Below are positions 34,401 to 41,721 of a stretch of 46,785 nucleotides of DNA, piece by piece. Position 1 is the first letter of the stretch, and every line of letters begins with the position of its first letter. The position numbers and the translations under genes were made by a program. The DNA is from DASRDU01 sp035560235 (GTDB taxonomy: Bacteria > Acidobacteriota > Blastocatellia > RBC074), in NCBI GenBank assembly GCA_035560235.1, contig DATMAG010000124.1, forward strand, positions 1 through 46,785, written 5' to 3'. The notes under the pieces were generated by a model. The model saw nothing but the letters and a program-made list of their open reading frames with translations. It ran no database searches and was not told the origin of the DNA.

Positions 34401-34671
34401 TTGCGGCATCGCCGGGAACGATGACTCCGGGCCTGGCAAACGCTCCTTCTTTCGTATCAAGGCGCAGTCTTGCCATTCGCTGCTTTTCATCAGGCCCGTG
34501 ACAGGCGAAGCAGTTGTCGGAGAGGATCGGACGAATCTCGCGGTTGAAATCAACGCGCCCGGCAGCCGACCGGGCCTGACTGCTGGCAGCCGCAACTGCA
34601 GGCAGCAGCCGGTAAAGACCGGCTGAGACAACAATGGCGGCCATCACGAAGAGCTGAAGAGAGCGCTTCAC
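31462..34671 (-). CDS. DUF1549/DUF1553 cytochrome-c-like protein (PSCyt1, LamG)
   Basis: A 1069-residue secreted protein. Signal peptide 1-29; PSCyt1 heme motif SDNCFACHGPDE (Cys54, Cys57, His58); DUF1549 (about 155-360) with NPIDSFILARLE, RRVTLDLTGLPPTP, YGERMAMQWLDLARYADT and a second CxxCH in GCARCHTHKYDPI; a LamG-like beta-sandwich (about 420-610; LLVHYELDGSLSDASG, GGIDDLRLYGCAL); then DUF1553 (about 740-1020) with RVAVNRYWQMYFG, DFGSQGEPPVHPELLDWLA and RRPLTNTPLQALILMNDP. It usually works with DUF1501 proteins. The start is GTG 34671, with GGAGGA 8 bases upstream. Confidence 0.9.
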   Translation of the reverse strand: MKRSLQLFVMAAIVVSAGLYRLLPAVAAASSQARSAAGRVDFNREIRPILSDNCFACHGPDEKQRMARLRLDTKEGAFARPGVIVPGDAASSRLIKRISSTDPKTVMPPPDSGHKLTEQQITLIRRWVDEGAQWTEHWAYIPPRRVAPPAVSNPAWVRNPIDSFILARLEKEGLKPSPEADKTTLIRRVTLDLTGLPPTPAEVDAFLADKSPEAYEKVVDRLLASPHYGERMAMQWLDLARYADTHGYHIDSHRDMWPWRDWLIRSFNANKPFDQFTIEQLAGDLLPDATLDQKIASGFNRNHMINYEGGAIPEEYQIEYVVDRVETTANAWMAMTMGCARCHTHKYDPISQKEFYQFFAFFNNVAEQGLDGQRGNAKPFLPLPTEAQKARQEELHNAIKAHEAALSDQRVAPLQEKWEQDLTGKIAVAPRESLLVHYELDGSLSDASGHYQHGRTVKGDPTFGGGMVSRAVFFDGQTHVSFGNVGSIEYNKPFTLAVWLRPGVGKIGNCIFQKIADGQTRRGFELIFESTQFVDIQRWAAPLTIRLISHWPESAIQLRTKEIFVSGEWKHLTLTSDGSGKAAGLKVYLNGRLQEVEITQDNLNGPISNSAALEVGNKQTGRAYSGGIDDLRLYGCALTASEVEQLAVHYPISTILSGVSGKRTKEESERLREYFLTYVAPAELKQQHAELSQLRREKDALEKSIVSVMVMNELDKPRDTFILARGDYRNKTEKVTPGVPAVLPPLPKNAPLNRLTLAKWLTDPHHPLTARVAVNRYWQMYFGLGLVKTAEDFGSQGEPPVHPELLDWLATEFIRTGWNIKAMQKLIVTSATYRQSSKVTPALIERDPENRLLARGPRFRLPAEMVRDNALAVSGLLNDKIGGPSVLPYHPKGLWEEMAFGDGFSAQEYVQSHGADLYRRSMYTFWKRTVPPPTLVTFDAPDREKCVARRPLTNTPLQALILMNDPTYIEAARALAARTLREGGKDANSRLTFAFRQATARKPAAEELRVLNELLKQQLGRYRSDQKAAELLLKVGESPVDAKPDKTELAAWTMVMSAILNLDETITRE

Positions 34672-34823
34672 TTTGACATTCCTCCGGCGATGCTGATGAC
34701 AGAATTAAGAGGGAAACACGCGGCGTTCACGCGCAGCCTTCTCGGACAAGCCAATGATACATAGCCGGAAAGATGAGTGCCAGAGTCGGTGAGAATTGCG
34801 ATCAGCGGGAACCGGGCTGTTTC

Positions 34824-36338
34824 TTACTGCAGCAGCGACAGCACGGCGCGGGCAGACTGATTGGCCTGGGCGAGCGCAGTCACACCGGCCTGCTCAAGCA
34901 CGCTCAGGCGCGACAGGTTTGACGCTTCAGCCGTGAGGTCGGCATCACGAATGCGCGAATCCGCCGCCTGAAAGCTGACGATCTGCGCTGCGGCCAGATC
35001 AACCGCATGCTGCAGACGGTTCTGGCCTGCGCCGACTGCGCCCTGAACTCTGCCCAGAGTTTCAATCGCTGTTCTGATGACGTCGAGCGCCCGCCTCGCT
35101 CCGGTCGCGCCGCCCGTACTCTGACCTGAAACGGATTTGTCGGTCACAGCGCCGAATGAATCATTGGCCGAACCGCCTGCGGCGCTCTCTTTCGAAAGCG
35201 TGAAATTGCGGGTCAGGAGCGAAGCGATGCTGATTGTCCCGGCGCTGCTCGCAAAGGCATGGATGCCCGCCTTGCGAAGCGTTGAATTGTTGTTGATGGC
35301 GCTGGCGAGGTTCTGCCCGGCAGTTGCGGCGCTCGTGGAAGTCTGCACGCTGATTGTGACGCTTTGCGAGAGGCCGTCGAGCACGTAAGTGAAAGTCAGG
35401 TTCTGTGTGTCTGCGGCCGCGGCTGCTGTGGGCGCCAGGTCAATCGTGCTGGCTGCGCTGGTGGCCTGGTCGAAGGCGCTGAAGCCGAGTTGTCCTGCGC
35501 CCGTTTTATTCGACGAGACTCTGAAAAAGCCTGAGCCGGTAAATTGCAGATTCCCGTTTGCGTCAACTCCGGCAGTGATGCCCAGGCTTTTGAGCATCAG
35601 ATCCGCCTGAAGCTGAATCAGAATCTCGCCAGCCGTCTGATCTGCGGCAAAGCTTCTGGTCAGGGTCGCCAGCGTTCCGTCAGTATTGGCGTAAGTAAAA
35701 GTCAGAGTTTCGCTCCCGGTGAGCGCCGCGCCCGCAGCCTTGAAGCTGATGCCGCCGGAAGCCTTCACCGTGCCGAACTCTGAGCCGATGTTCAGCCCGC
35801 TCAGTCCCAGACTGGCCGCATCAACCCGGTTCGCCGCGCCTGACAGATCAATCGTGATTCCGTTGTTGCCGCCTGTTGCGGCAAACGCATCGCTGCCGCC
35901 GCCGATAATCGTGGTCAGGACATTGTTACTGCTGCCATTCTGCACGAGGCCGATGTTCTGCGCCTGACGGGTGATCTCGTTGAGCGTGGCTGCAAACTCC
36001 TGCTGCAGCGTGTCGCGGCTGCCGATGAATGTCTCCGAAGCCGACTGCGCCGCCAGCGTTGATGCGCGATCAAGCAGCGCGGCAATCGTGTTCAGCCCGC
36101 CATCAATGATCTGCAGCGTCGAAAGACCGTCGTGAGCATTGCGCACTCCCTGAGCGAGAATTGCGACATCGTGGCGATACAGATTTGCGACTGCCAGTCC
36201 CGCCGCGTCATCGCCCGAATGCGTGATGCGCGAGCCTGAAGAGAGATGCTCAATAGTCTGACCGAGCCGCTGACTGGTGCGCCCGAGCAGCGTCCTGGCT
36301 GCCTCCGCAGTGAAATTGTGCAGGATTGAAATGCTCAT
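34824..36338 (-). CDS. Flagellin
   Basis: A 504-residue flagellin. The N-terminal D0/D1 region has SSGSRITHSGDDAAGLAVANLYRHDV (about 33-58) and LSTLQIIDGGLNTIAALLDRASTLAAQSAS; the C-terminal D0 region has QNRLQHAVDLAAAQIVSFQAADSRIRDADLTAEA and ends ALAQANQSARAVLSLLQ. The middle (about 160-400) is a Ser/Thr/Ala-rich variable domain. It is the only flagellar gene in the window. It ends 152 bases before the DUF1553 gene start. The ATG at 36338 has a weak SD. Confidence 0.93.
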   Translation of the reverse strand: MSISILHNFTAEAARTLLGRTSQRLGQTIEHLSSGSRITHSGDDAAGLAVANLYRHDVAILAQGVRNAHDGLSTLQIIDGGLNTIAALLDRASTLAAQSASETFIGSRDTLQQEFAATLNEITRQAQNIGLVQNGSSNNVLTTIIGGGSDAFAATGGNNGITIDLSGAANRVDAASLGLSGLNIGSEFGTVKASGGISFKAAGAALTGSETLTFTYANTDGTLATLTRSFAADQTAGEILIQLQADLMLKSLGITAGVDANGNLQFTGSGFFRVSSNKTGAGQLGFSAFDQATSAASTIDLAPTAAAAADTQNLTFTYVLDGLSQSVTISVQTSTSAATAGQNLASAINNNSTLRKAGIHAFASSAGTISIASLLTRNFTLSKESAAGGSANDSFGAVTDKSVSGQSTGGATGARRALDVIRTAIETLGRVQGAVGAGQNRLQHAVDLAAAQIVSFQAADSRIRDADLTAEASNLSRLSVLEQAGVTALAQANQSARAVLSLLQ

Positions 36339-36439
36339 GATTTACGCCTGCGCACACTACCGGACACACTGCCCGTCGGACAGGCAGTCAATGGTCAGTC
36401 ATCGGTGCAGGAGCAGAAGGACTCTTCCTTCCAGACTGC

Positions 36440-36446
36440 TTATCGG
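36440..36446 (-). promoter_or_regulatory. Possible sigma-28 -10 element upstream of flagellin
   Basis: On the minus strand the sequence CCGATAA is found about 100 bases before the flagellin start codon, as in sigma-28 (FliA) -10 elements. The expected TAAA at -35 is not visible 15 bases away, so this is a weak call. Confidence 0.25.
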
Positions 36447-36513
36447 AACAGAAGCGGAAAAACCTGAAGGGAAAATGATGAAGCAGGCTGAGAGAGACTC
36501 ATACTCAATTTTC

Positions 36514-36592
36514 CATTCTCAGTTCTCCATTCCTGTTCAGGAGAATGGCTCATCAGTCAATGCTCTCTGCAAAGAATGGAGAATTGAGAATG
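36514..36592. repeat. Heptad-type hairpin between CocE hydrolase and flagellin genes
   Basis: Left arm CATTCTCAGTTCTCCATTC (36514-36532) pairs with GAATGGAGAATTGAGAATG (36574-36592) over 19 bp with one G-U pair. Both arms show a 7-bp rhythm (TCTCAGT, TCTCCAT; GAATGGA, GAATTGA). It lies about 40 bases after the CocE stop (36632), and the rest of the 293-bp gap holds nothing else clear. Confidence 0.75.
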
Positions 36593-36631
36593 CCGGCGAG
36601 GAGCGAGAGTCTCGTTCCTTGCCGACCTGTT

Positions 36632-38287
36632 TTATTGCGCGCTGGCGACCTGTTGTTTGTAGACTTTGACGACCGGCAGCAGGATGCGCGAGGGAAAGGC
36701 GCGGCTGTGATGAATCGTGTTCGTGGCCACGCGCGTTTCATTGTCGGCTCTCAGCGGTTTGCCGGTGTTCGGGTTCGGATCGAAGCGCGGGTCGTTGGAA
36801 CTGCTGATGTGAACCGCGATGCGATGGCCCTTGTTGAAGACCAGACTGGTTGACCACAGATCAATTCTGAATTTGTAAACCTCGCCTTTTTTCATGAACA
36901 CTTCATGATCGAAGCCTTCACGGAAGCGCGCGCGCAGTCCTGAATCCTGCACCAGACGCTCAGTCCCATCGGGGTAAACATCAACGAGTTTCGCCATCCA
37001 GTCGGTGTCGGGACAGTCCGATTCAGCCCACAACTCAACGGTCAGCGGGCCGGTCACTTCAACCGGCGCCTCGAGCGGGGCGGTCTGAAACTTCAGCACG
37101 TCCTTCCGGTCACCAATGGCGCGCTGATCCATCGGGCCTTTCTTTGCAAACAGATTCGCGCCGCCAATCGTCGGCACGGGGTTTTTCGGATCGTACTGAT
37201 ATGTGCTGCTGCTCTTCGCTTCAGTTTCGATCCTTTCGCTCAGCAGGCCGTTCGGGTGCAGGAAGTATGAAGTGATCTTTGCCGGAACCGGCCAGGACAT
37301 CGCCGTGCGCCATTCATTGCCCGGCGCTTTCGGATCGGTTGTGTCACCCATCACGTAATATTTCACCGGCGGCTCATCCATAATTCCGTTGTTGATGCCC
37401 CTGAGCCAGTAATCGAACCAGCGCAGGGCTTCGCGGTTGCCGGGCTGCGCTGAATTGGCCGGGTAAGTGACTTCTTCAACCTTGCCGTGCGCCCACGGCC
37501 CCATCAGCAGTTTCTGATTGCCTGCTGCGAGTCCGCCGCCCTGATTTTGCAGACCGACGAAGTTGTCAATGTTGCCCTGCACAAAAATGTCGTACCAGCC
37601 GCCCTGGTTGTAAGCCGGAACCTGCACCTGCTCCCAGTGCTTGCGGCCTTCGCGAATGTCGAGATAACCATCCTGCCTGTAGTGCTGAAAGGTCAGCGCC
37701 AGCACATCGAGCGCTTTCTGCGCCTTCAGCCAGTTTTCGTTCATCTCCCGGCGAAAGATGCCGCCAGTGTAGATCGCGTGCTGATAGGCGCTCGCCGGTG
37801 CGACCATCGTGTAAATCGCCACCAGATGCGGCGGCGCTGTGATGGCTGCCTGATTGGCTGTGATGCCCATCGCTGACGCGCCGGTCATTCCGACCCTGCC
37901 GTTGGCCCACGCCTGTTTCGCCGCCCATTCGACTGTGTCATAGCCGTCATAATGGTCATCCATAAAGGGCATGTATCTGCCTTCGCTTTTGCCAGTGCCG
38001 CGACAGTCCTGAATGACAAACGCATAACCGTTCGTCGTCCATTGCTTGTGCTGTCCGTTCATCAGCGGGCCGTTTTTGCCGTAAGGCGTGCGCACCAGAA
38101 TCACCGGCCAGGGGCCACGGCCATCGGGCAGGTAAACATCTGTCGCCAGTTTCACGCCGTCGCGCATCGCCACCATCTGCGTTTCGGTCTGTGCCTGAGC
38201 GGGCGCGGCCTGCTGTGAGAGAACTGGCAGTGAAGCGGCCAGAGCGAGCAGTAACAGGAGCGGAAGCAGAAACAGTCTTTGTTTCAT
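36632..38287 (-). CDS. CocE/NonD family secreted hydrolase (X-Pro dipeptidyl-peptidase S15 domain)
   Basis: A 551-residue alpha/beta hydrolase. Signal peptide 1-24. RDGVKLATDVYLP and VRTPYGK begin the S15 domain; the nucleophile is Ser in VGMTGASAMG (normally GxSYxG), with GGWYDIF carrying the acid and GPWAHG the His. The C-terminal jelly-roll has VTGPLTVELWAESDCPDTDWMAKLVDVYPDG and RIAVHISSSNDPRFDPNPNTG. The family includes cocaine esterase, cephalosporin hydrolases and X-Pro peptidases. The ATG at 38287 has GGAGAAA upstream. Convergence is absent: the next gene downstream on this strand is flagellin after a hairpin. Confidence 0.9.
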   Translation of the reverse strand: MKQRLFLLPLLLLLALAASLPVLSQQAAPAQAQTETQMVAMRDGVKLATDVYLPDGRGPWPVILVRTPYGKNGPLMNGQHKQWTTNGYAFVIQDCRGTGKSEGRYMPFMDDHYDGYDTVEWAAKQAWANGRVGMTGASAMGITANQAAITAPPHLVAIYTMVAPASAYQHAIYTGGIFRREMNENWLKAQKALDVLALTFQHYRQDGYLDIREGRKHWEQVQVPAYNQGGWYDIFVQGNIDNFVGLQNQGGGLAAGNQKLLMGPWAHGKVEEVTYPANSAQPGNREALRWFDYWLRGINNGIMDEPPVKYYVMGDTTDPKAPGNEWRTAMSWPVPAKITSYFLHPNGLLSERIETEAKSSSTYQYDPKNPVPTIGGANLFAKKGPMDQRAIGDRKDVLKFQTAPLEAPVEVTGPLTVELWAESDCPDTDWMAKLVDVYPDGTERLVQDSGLRARFREGFDHEVFMKKGEVYKFRIDLWSTSLVFNKGHRIAVHISSSNDPRFDPNPNTGKPLRADNETRVATNTIHHSRAFPSRILLPVVKVYKQQVASAQ

Positions 38288-38382
38288 GTCAGTTTCTCCG
38301 GGGTTGGGGATGGTCAGGTTCAGATAATTTTCGGTAAGGCGGACAAATCATATCCTGCTGAAATCCATTGCGCCAGTCTCGC

Positions 38383-38404
38383 TTACCGACCGATTGGATG
38401 GTAA
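38383..38404 (+). promoter_or_regulatory. TetR-type operator-like dyad upstream of acyl-CoA dehydrogenase
   Basis: The 22-bp sequence from 38383 has half sites TTACCGACC and GGATGGTAA around GATT; the outer arms extend to GCTTACC/GGTAAGC. It resembles operators of TetR-family regulators of fatty-acid degradation (core ACCGACC-GGTCGGT). It lies 85 bases before the acyl-CoA dehydrogenase start codon in a divergent gap. Confidence 0.35.
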
Positions 38405-38489
38405 GCTGTATGCCCATCCGTCACTTCAATCTGTTGTTACAACTGTCCGCGACGGGCCGCCCGGCGGCCTGAGAACAAAGGAACCGATT

Positions 38490-39692
38490 ATGGACTTCGC
38501 ATACTCTCCCAAAGTCAGAGAGCTTCAGCAGAAGCTTCAGGACTTCATGCACGCTTATATTTATCCGAATGAGGAAACCTTCTTTGCCCAGATTGCCGAA
38601 GGCGACCGCTGGCAGCCGGTGCAGATCATCGAAGACCTCAAACCGAAAGCCAGAGCCGCCGGATTGTGGAATCTGTTCCTGCCCGAATGCGAATACGGCG
38701 CGGGCCTGACCAATCTCGAATACGCGCCGCTGTGCGAAATCATGGGCCGCTCGGTGATGGCTCCCGAAGTCTTCAACTGCTCTGCGCCCGACACCGGCAA
38801 TATGGAAGTGCTGGTGCGGTACGGCAGCGAAGAACAGAAGGAACGATGGCTCAAGCCGCTGCTCAATGGTGAAATTCGTTCGTGCTTTGCGATGACCGAA
38901 CCCGAAGTCGCTTCGTCGGACGCGACCAACATTCAGGCGCGCATCGAACGCCAGGGCGATGAATATGTCATCAACGGGCGCAAGTGGTGGACATCGGGCG
39001 CAGGCGATCCGCGCTGCAAAGTGGCGATCTTTATGGGCAAGACCGACCCGACCGCGCCGAAGCACAAACAGCAGTCAATGATTCTGGTGCCGATGGATGC
39101 GCCGGGCGTGACGGTCAAACGAATGCTGACGGTCTTTGGTTACGACGACGCGCCGCACGGTCATGCCGAAGTGATCTTTGAAAACGTGCGCGTGCCCGCG
39201 TCCAACATCCTGCTGGGCGAAGGTCGCGGTTTTGAAATTGCCCAGGGACGGCTCGGCCCCGGTCGCATTCATCATTGCATGCGCCTGATCGGGCTGGCCG
39301 AACGCTCGCTTGAGCAGATGTGCCAGCGCGCCAGAACCCGCGTGGCGTTTGGCCGCACGCTGGCTGAAATGGGCACGATTCGCGCTGACATCGCGCAGTC
39401 GAGAATGGAGATCGAACAGGCGCGGCTGCTGACGCTCAAAGCCGCCTGGATGATGGACACCGTCGGCAACAAGGAAGCCCGCGCTGAAATTGCGATGATC
39501 AAAGTCGTCGCGCCGAATATGGCCCTGCGCGTCATTGACCGTGCCATTCAGGCGCACGGCGGCGGCGGCGTCTGCCAGGATTTCGGCCTCGCCAAAGCCT
39601 GGGCCGGAGCGCGCACGCTGCGCATCGCCGACGGCCCCGACGAAGTTCACCGCGAAGCCATCGCCAAAATCGAACTGAAGAAGAACGAATAG
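38490..39692 (+). CDS. Acyl-CoA dehydrogenase (ACAD10/11-like)
   Basis: A 400-residue flavoprotein that oxidises acyl-CoA to enoyl-CoA. Visible are YGSEEQKERWLKPLLNGEIRSCFAMTEPEVASSDATNI (FAD and substrate region), GRKWWTSGAGDPRC, LGPGRIHHCMRLIGLAERSLE and VIDRAIQAHGGGGVCQDFGLAKAWAGARTLRIADGPDEVHREAIAK. The TEPEVASSDATNI and PGRIHHCMR motifs point to the ACAD10/ACAD11 branch, which in eukaryotes is linked to 4-hydroxy acids and long-chain acyl-CoA. The ATG at 38490 has AAAGGAA upstream. The SDR gene follows after a hairpin. Confidence 0.93.
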   Translation: MDFAYSPKVRELQQKLQDFMHAYIYPNEETFFAQIAEGDRWQPVQIIEDLKPKARAAGLWNLFLPECEYGAGLTNLEYAPLCEIMGRSVMAPEVFNCSAPDTGNMEVLVRYGSEEQKERWLKPLLNGEIRSCFAMTEPEVASSDATNIQARIERQGDEYVINGRKWWTSGAGDPRCKVAIFMGKTDPTAPKHKQQSMILVPMDAPGVTVKRMLTVFGYDDAPHGHAEVIFENVRVPASNILLGEGRGFEIAQGRLGPGRIHHCMRLIGLAERSLEQMCQRARTRVAFGRTLAEMGTIRADIAQSRMEIEQARLLTLKAAWMMDTVGNKEARAEIAMIKVVAPNMALRVIDRAIQAHGGGGVCQDFGLAKAWAGARTLRIADGPDEVHREAIAKIELKKNE

Positions 39693-39711
39693 GCTTCAGA
39701 TTCAATGAGCA

Positions 39712-39779
39712 GAAGAGAGATGACGGAACAAAGCCTGATACCGGCCTGAACATTTTCGTCTGTTTCGTCATCTCTCTTC
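39712..39779. repeat. 19-bp hairpin between acyl-CoA dehydrogenase and SDR genes
   Basis: GAAGAGAGATGACGGAACA (39712-39730) pairs with TGTTTCGTCATCTCTCTTC (39761-39779) with one G-U pair. It lies inside a same-strand gene pair, so partial termination or mRNA processing may uncouple the two genes. Confidence 0.7.
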
Positions 39780-39804
39780 CTGTCTTCAACCAACAGGGAA
39801 TCAA

Positions 39805-40590
39805 ATGGAACTCAGAGACAAAGTCATTGTCGTAACCGGCGGCGCGCACGGCATCGGTCGCGCTTTGTGCAGGCGGTTTGCGTCTGAAAAACCCAGGGGC
39901 ATCGTCGTGGCTGACCTTGATGGCGACGGCGCGGCGCAGGTCGCTGGCGAAATCGGCGGGCTGGCAGTCAAAACAGATGTCGGCAATGAAGCTGACATTA
40001 TCAGGCTGGTGAAGCAGGCGAATGACGCTTACGGCGCGATTGACCTGTTCTGCTCGAATGCCGGAATCGGCGGCGCGCAGGGCGGCGCTGAAGTTGCCAA
40101 TGAAGTCTGGCAGCAGATCTGGGAAGTCAACGTCATGGCGCACGTCTTTGCCGCCCGCGCCGTGCTGCCGCAGATGCTCGCGCGCGGCAGCGGTTATCTG
40201 CTCAATACCGTGTCAGCCGCCGGACTGCTGACGCAGATCGGCAACGCGACCTACTCGGTGACAAAGCACGCGGCGCTCGCCTTTGCCGAATGGCTGGCGA
40301 TTACGCATTACGATGCGGGCCTCAGAGTTTCGTGTCTCTGCCCGCAGGGCGTGAAGACCGACATGCTGATGAAAGCTGCGCAGACAAAGGAAGCAGGCTT
40401 TCTGATCGAAGGCGCGCTCGAACCCGAAGCCGTTGCTGATGTAGTGGTGAAGGGCCTCGCTGAAGAAAGCTTCCTGATTCTGCCGCACCCTGAAGTCGCT
40501 GAGTATTTCAAACGCAAGGCGAACGATTACGAACGCTGGCTGCGCGGCATGCGGCGTTTGCAGGCGCAGGTCAGGGAGAGAGCAATGTAA
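39805..40590 (+). CDS. Short-chain dehydrogenase/reductase
   Basis: A 261-residue classical SDR. TGGAHGIGRAL (11-21) is the cofactor motif, VVADLD suggests NAD(H) preference through the Asp, then CSNAGI (83-88), Ser137 in NTVSAAG and Tyr150-Lys154 in ATYSVTKHA. CLCPQGVKTDM is the usual segment after the active site. It probably oxidises a hydroxyacyl- or alcohol-type intermediate; its place after the acyl-CoA dehydrogenase suggests joint lipid breakdown. The ATG at 39805 has AGGGAA upstream. Confidence 0.93.
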   Translation: MELRDKVIVVTGGAHGIGRALCRRFASEKPRGIVVADLDGDGAAQVAGEIGGLAVKTDVGNEADIIRLVKQANDAYGAIDLFCSNAGIGGAQGGAEVANEVWQQIWEVNVMAHVFAARAVLPQMLARGSGYLLNTVSAAGLLTQIGNATYSVTKHAALAFAEWLAITHYDAGLRVSCLCPQGVKTDMLMKAAQTKEAGFLIEGALEPEAVADVVVKGLAEESFLILPHPEVAEYFKRKANDYERWLRGMRRLQAQVRERAM

Positions 40591-40625
40591 GCAGCGTTTT
40601 TAAGTTGAAACAGACGCTGACCATC

Positions 40626-40714
40626 ACGCTGCTGATTCCTGAATCCTGAGAACTGATTCCTGTGTTACTCAAAGAAACAGGAATCAGTTCTCAGGATTCA
40701 GGAATCAGCAGCGT
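40626..40714. terminator. 38-bp perfect heptad-word hairpin between convergent SDR and phosphatase genes
   Basis: Left arm 40626-40663 and right arm 40677-40714 are exact reverse complements over 38 bp with a 13-base loop. The left arm is made of 7-bp words such as ATTCCTG, AATCCTG and AGAACTG. There is no T run. It begins 35 bases after the SDR stop and ends 18 bases before the histidine-phosphatase stop, so it likely acts on both convergent transcripts. Word content matches the repeat at 43498-43612. Confidence 0.85.
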
Positions 40715-40732
40715 TTCGCGTTCGCCGCAGAT

Positions 40733-41452
40733 TTATCTGTATGTCCACAGCTTCGGATCGCTGAGATGCGGGATGCCGTTGAAATGATCGAGCGTGAATT
40801 TGCCGTTGCTGAAAACGATTTCAGTAACTGAACAGTTGCGGATGCGCCAGTTGAGTTCCAGCGCGAGCGGTTCGGGCGCTTTCATGGCTGTTTGCACCGC
40901 AATTGAAATCGGGCCGCCCGAAGTAAAGACAGCGATGCGACGGCCTCCGGATTTGTTTTCGGTGATGCGCTGCAACCCGCGCTGCACGCGGTCGTGAAAG
41001 CTGCGCCACGGCTCAACGTCGGGCGAAAGGACTTCGCCGCGCAGCCAGGCTTCGGCTGTGGCGGAGAGCATGCGGTGAAAGGTTTTGTACTTTTCGCGCC
41101 GGCCTTCGGCTTTTTCATACTCGTCGGCCAGCCGCTGCACGCGCGGGTCGCGTTCGGCCAGGATCGGCAGCAGCGCTCTGATTATGCCGTCGCCGTCATA
41201 TTCGGCCAGTTCATCAATGATTCCCAGTTCAGGCCACGGCTGATCGGCCTGACGATAAATTTCGCCGGCCACTTCAGCCGTGCGCACCTGACGACGCAGC
41301 GGGCCGCTGTAAATCTCATCAAACCTGACGCCGCGCGCGAGCCAGAACCGGCCCAGTTCCTGCGACTGCAGTTGGCCGATCTCTGAAAGCTGATCGTAAT
41401 CATCGCTGAAAAATGAAGCCTGTCCGTGCCTGACAAGTACCAGTTCGCTCAT
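40733..41452 (-). CDS. Histidine phosphatase family protein, second catalytic His replaced
   Basis: A 239-residue phosphoglycerate mutase-like protein. LVLVRHGQAS (4-13) carries the phosphorylated His9; SGPLRRQVRTAE gives the second Arg; ELAEYDGDG the acidic residue. The usual second His motif (VxHGG) reads VFTSGGPIS at 175-183, with Ser178 in its place. This occurs in a subgroup of the superfamily with unclear activity. The ATG at 41452 with AGGAAC upstream is preferred over an extension to 41629 that crosses the region before the gene. It ends near the 38-bp hairpin. Confidence 0.85.
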   Translation of the reverse strand: MSELVLVRHGQASFFSDDYDQLSEIGQLQSQELGRFWLARGVRFDEIYSGPLRRQVRTAEVAGEIYRQADQPWPELGIIDELAEYDGDGIIRALLPILAERDPRVQRLADEYEKAEGRREKYKTFHRMLSATAEAWLRGEVLSPDVEPWRSFHDRVQRGLQRITENKSGGRRIAVFTSGGPISIAVQTAMKAPEPLALELNWRIRNCSVTEIVFSNGKFTLDHFNGIPHLSDPKLWTYR

Positions 41453-41611
41453 TCGTTCCTGTGTTCCTTTGATTTGGGCTTGAAGATACTCAGGGCCTCT
41501 CAGCTTTGCACAGTTTTTTTCAGATTGCGAGCCGGACGTCTGATTTTCAACCCCGCCGTTCCATTCTTTCGTCAGGTTCCGTATGCTACTGCTTCCGGAA
41601 ATAAACTTTTC

Positions 41612-41627
41612 AGCCACGAATGAACAC
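41612..41627. repeat. Copy of the AGCCACGAATG word repeat
   Basis: AGCCACGAATGAACAC here is identical to the left arm of the repeat at 46062-46077, and its first 11 bases match 22064-22074. A decayed second arm follows (CACAAA with TTTGTG). It lies in the divergent gap upstream of the esterase. Confidence 0.6.
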
Positions 41628-41721
41628 AAATCGGGTTTGTGCGCGATGGCAGATCCAGACTCTGCTCCGGCGAACAGCGCATCTGTGAATAACGGACTGA
41701 CCGATTTCAGGAGGTGAAACA

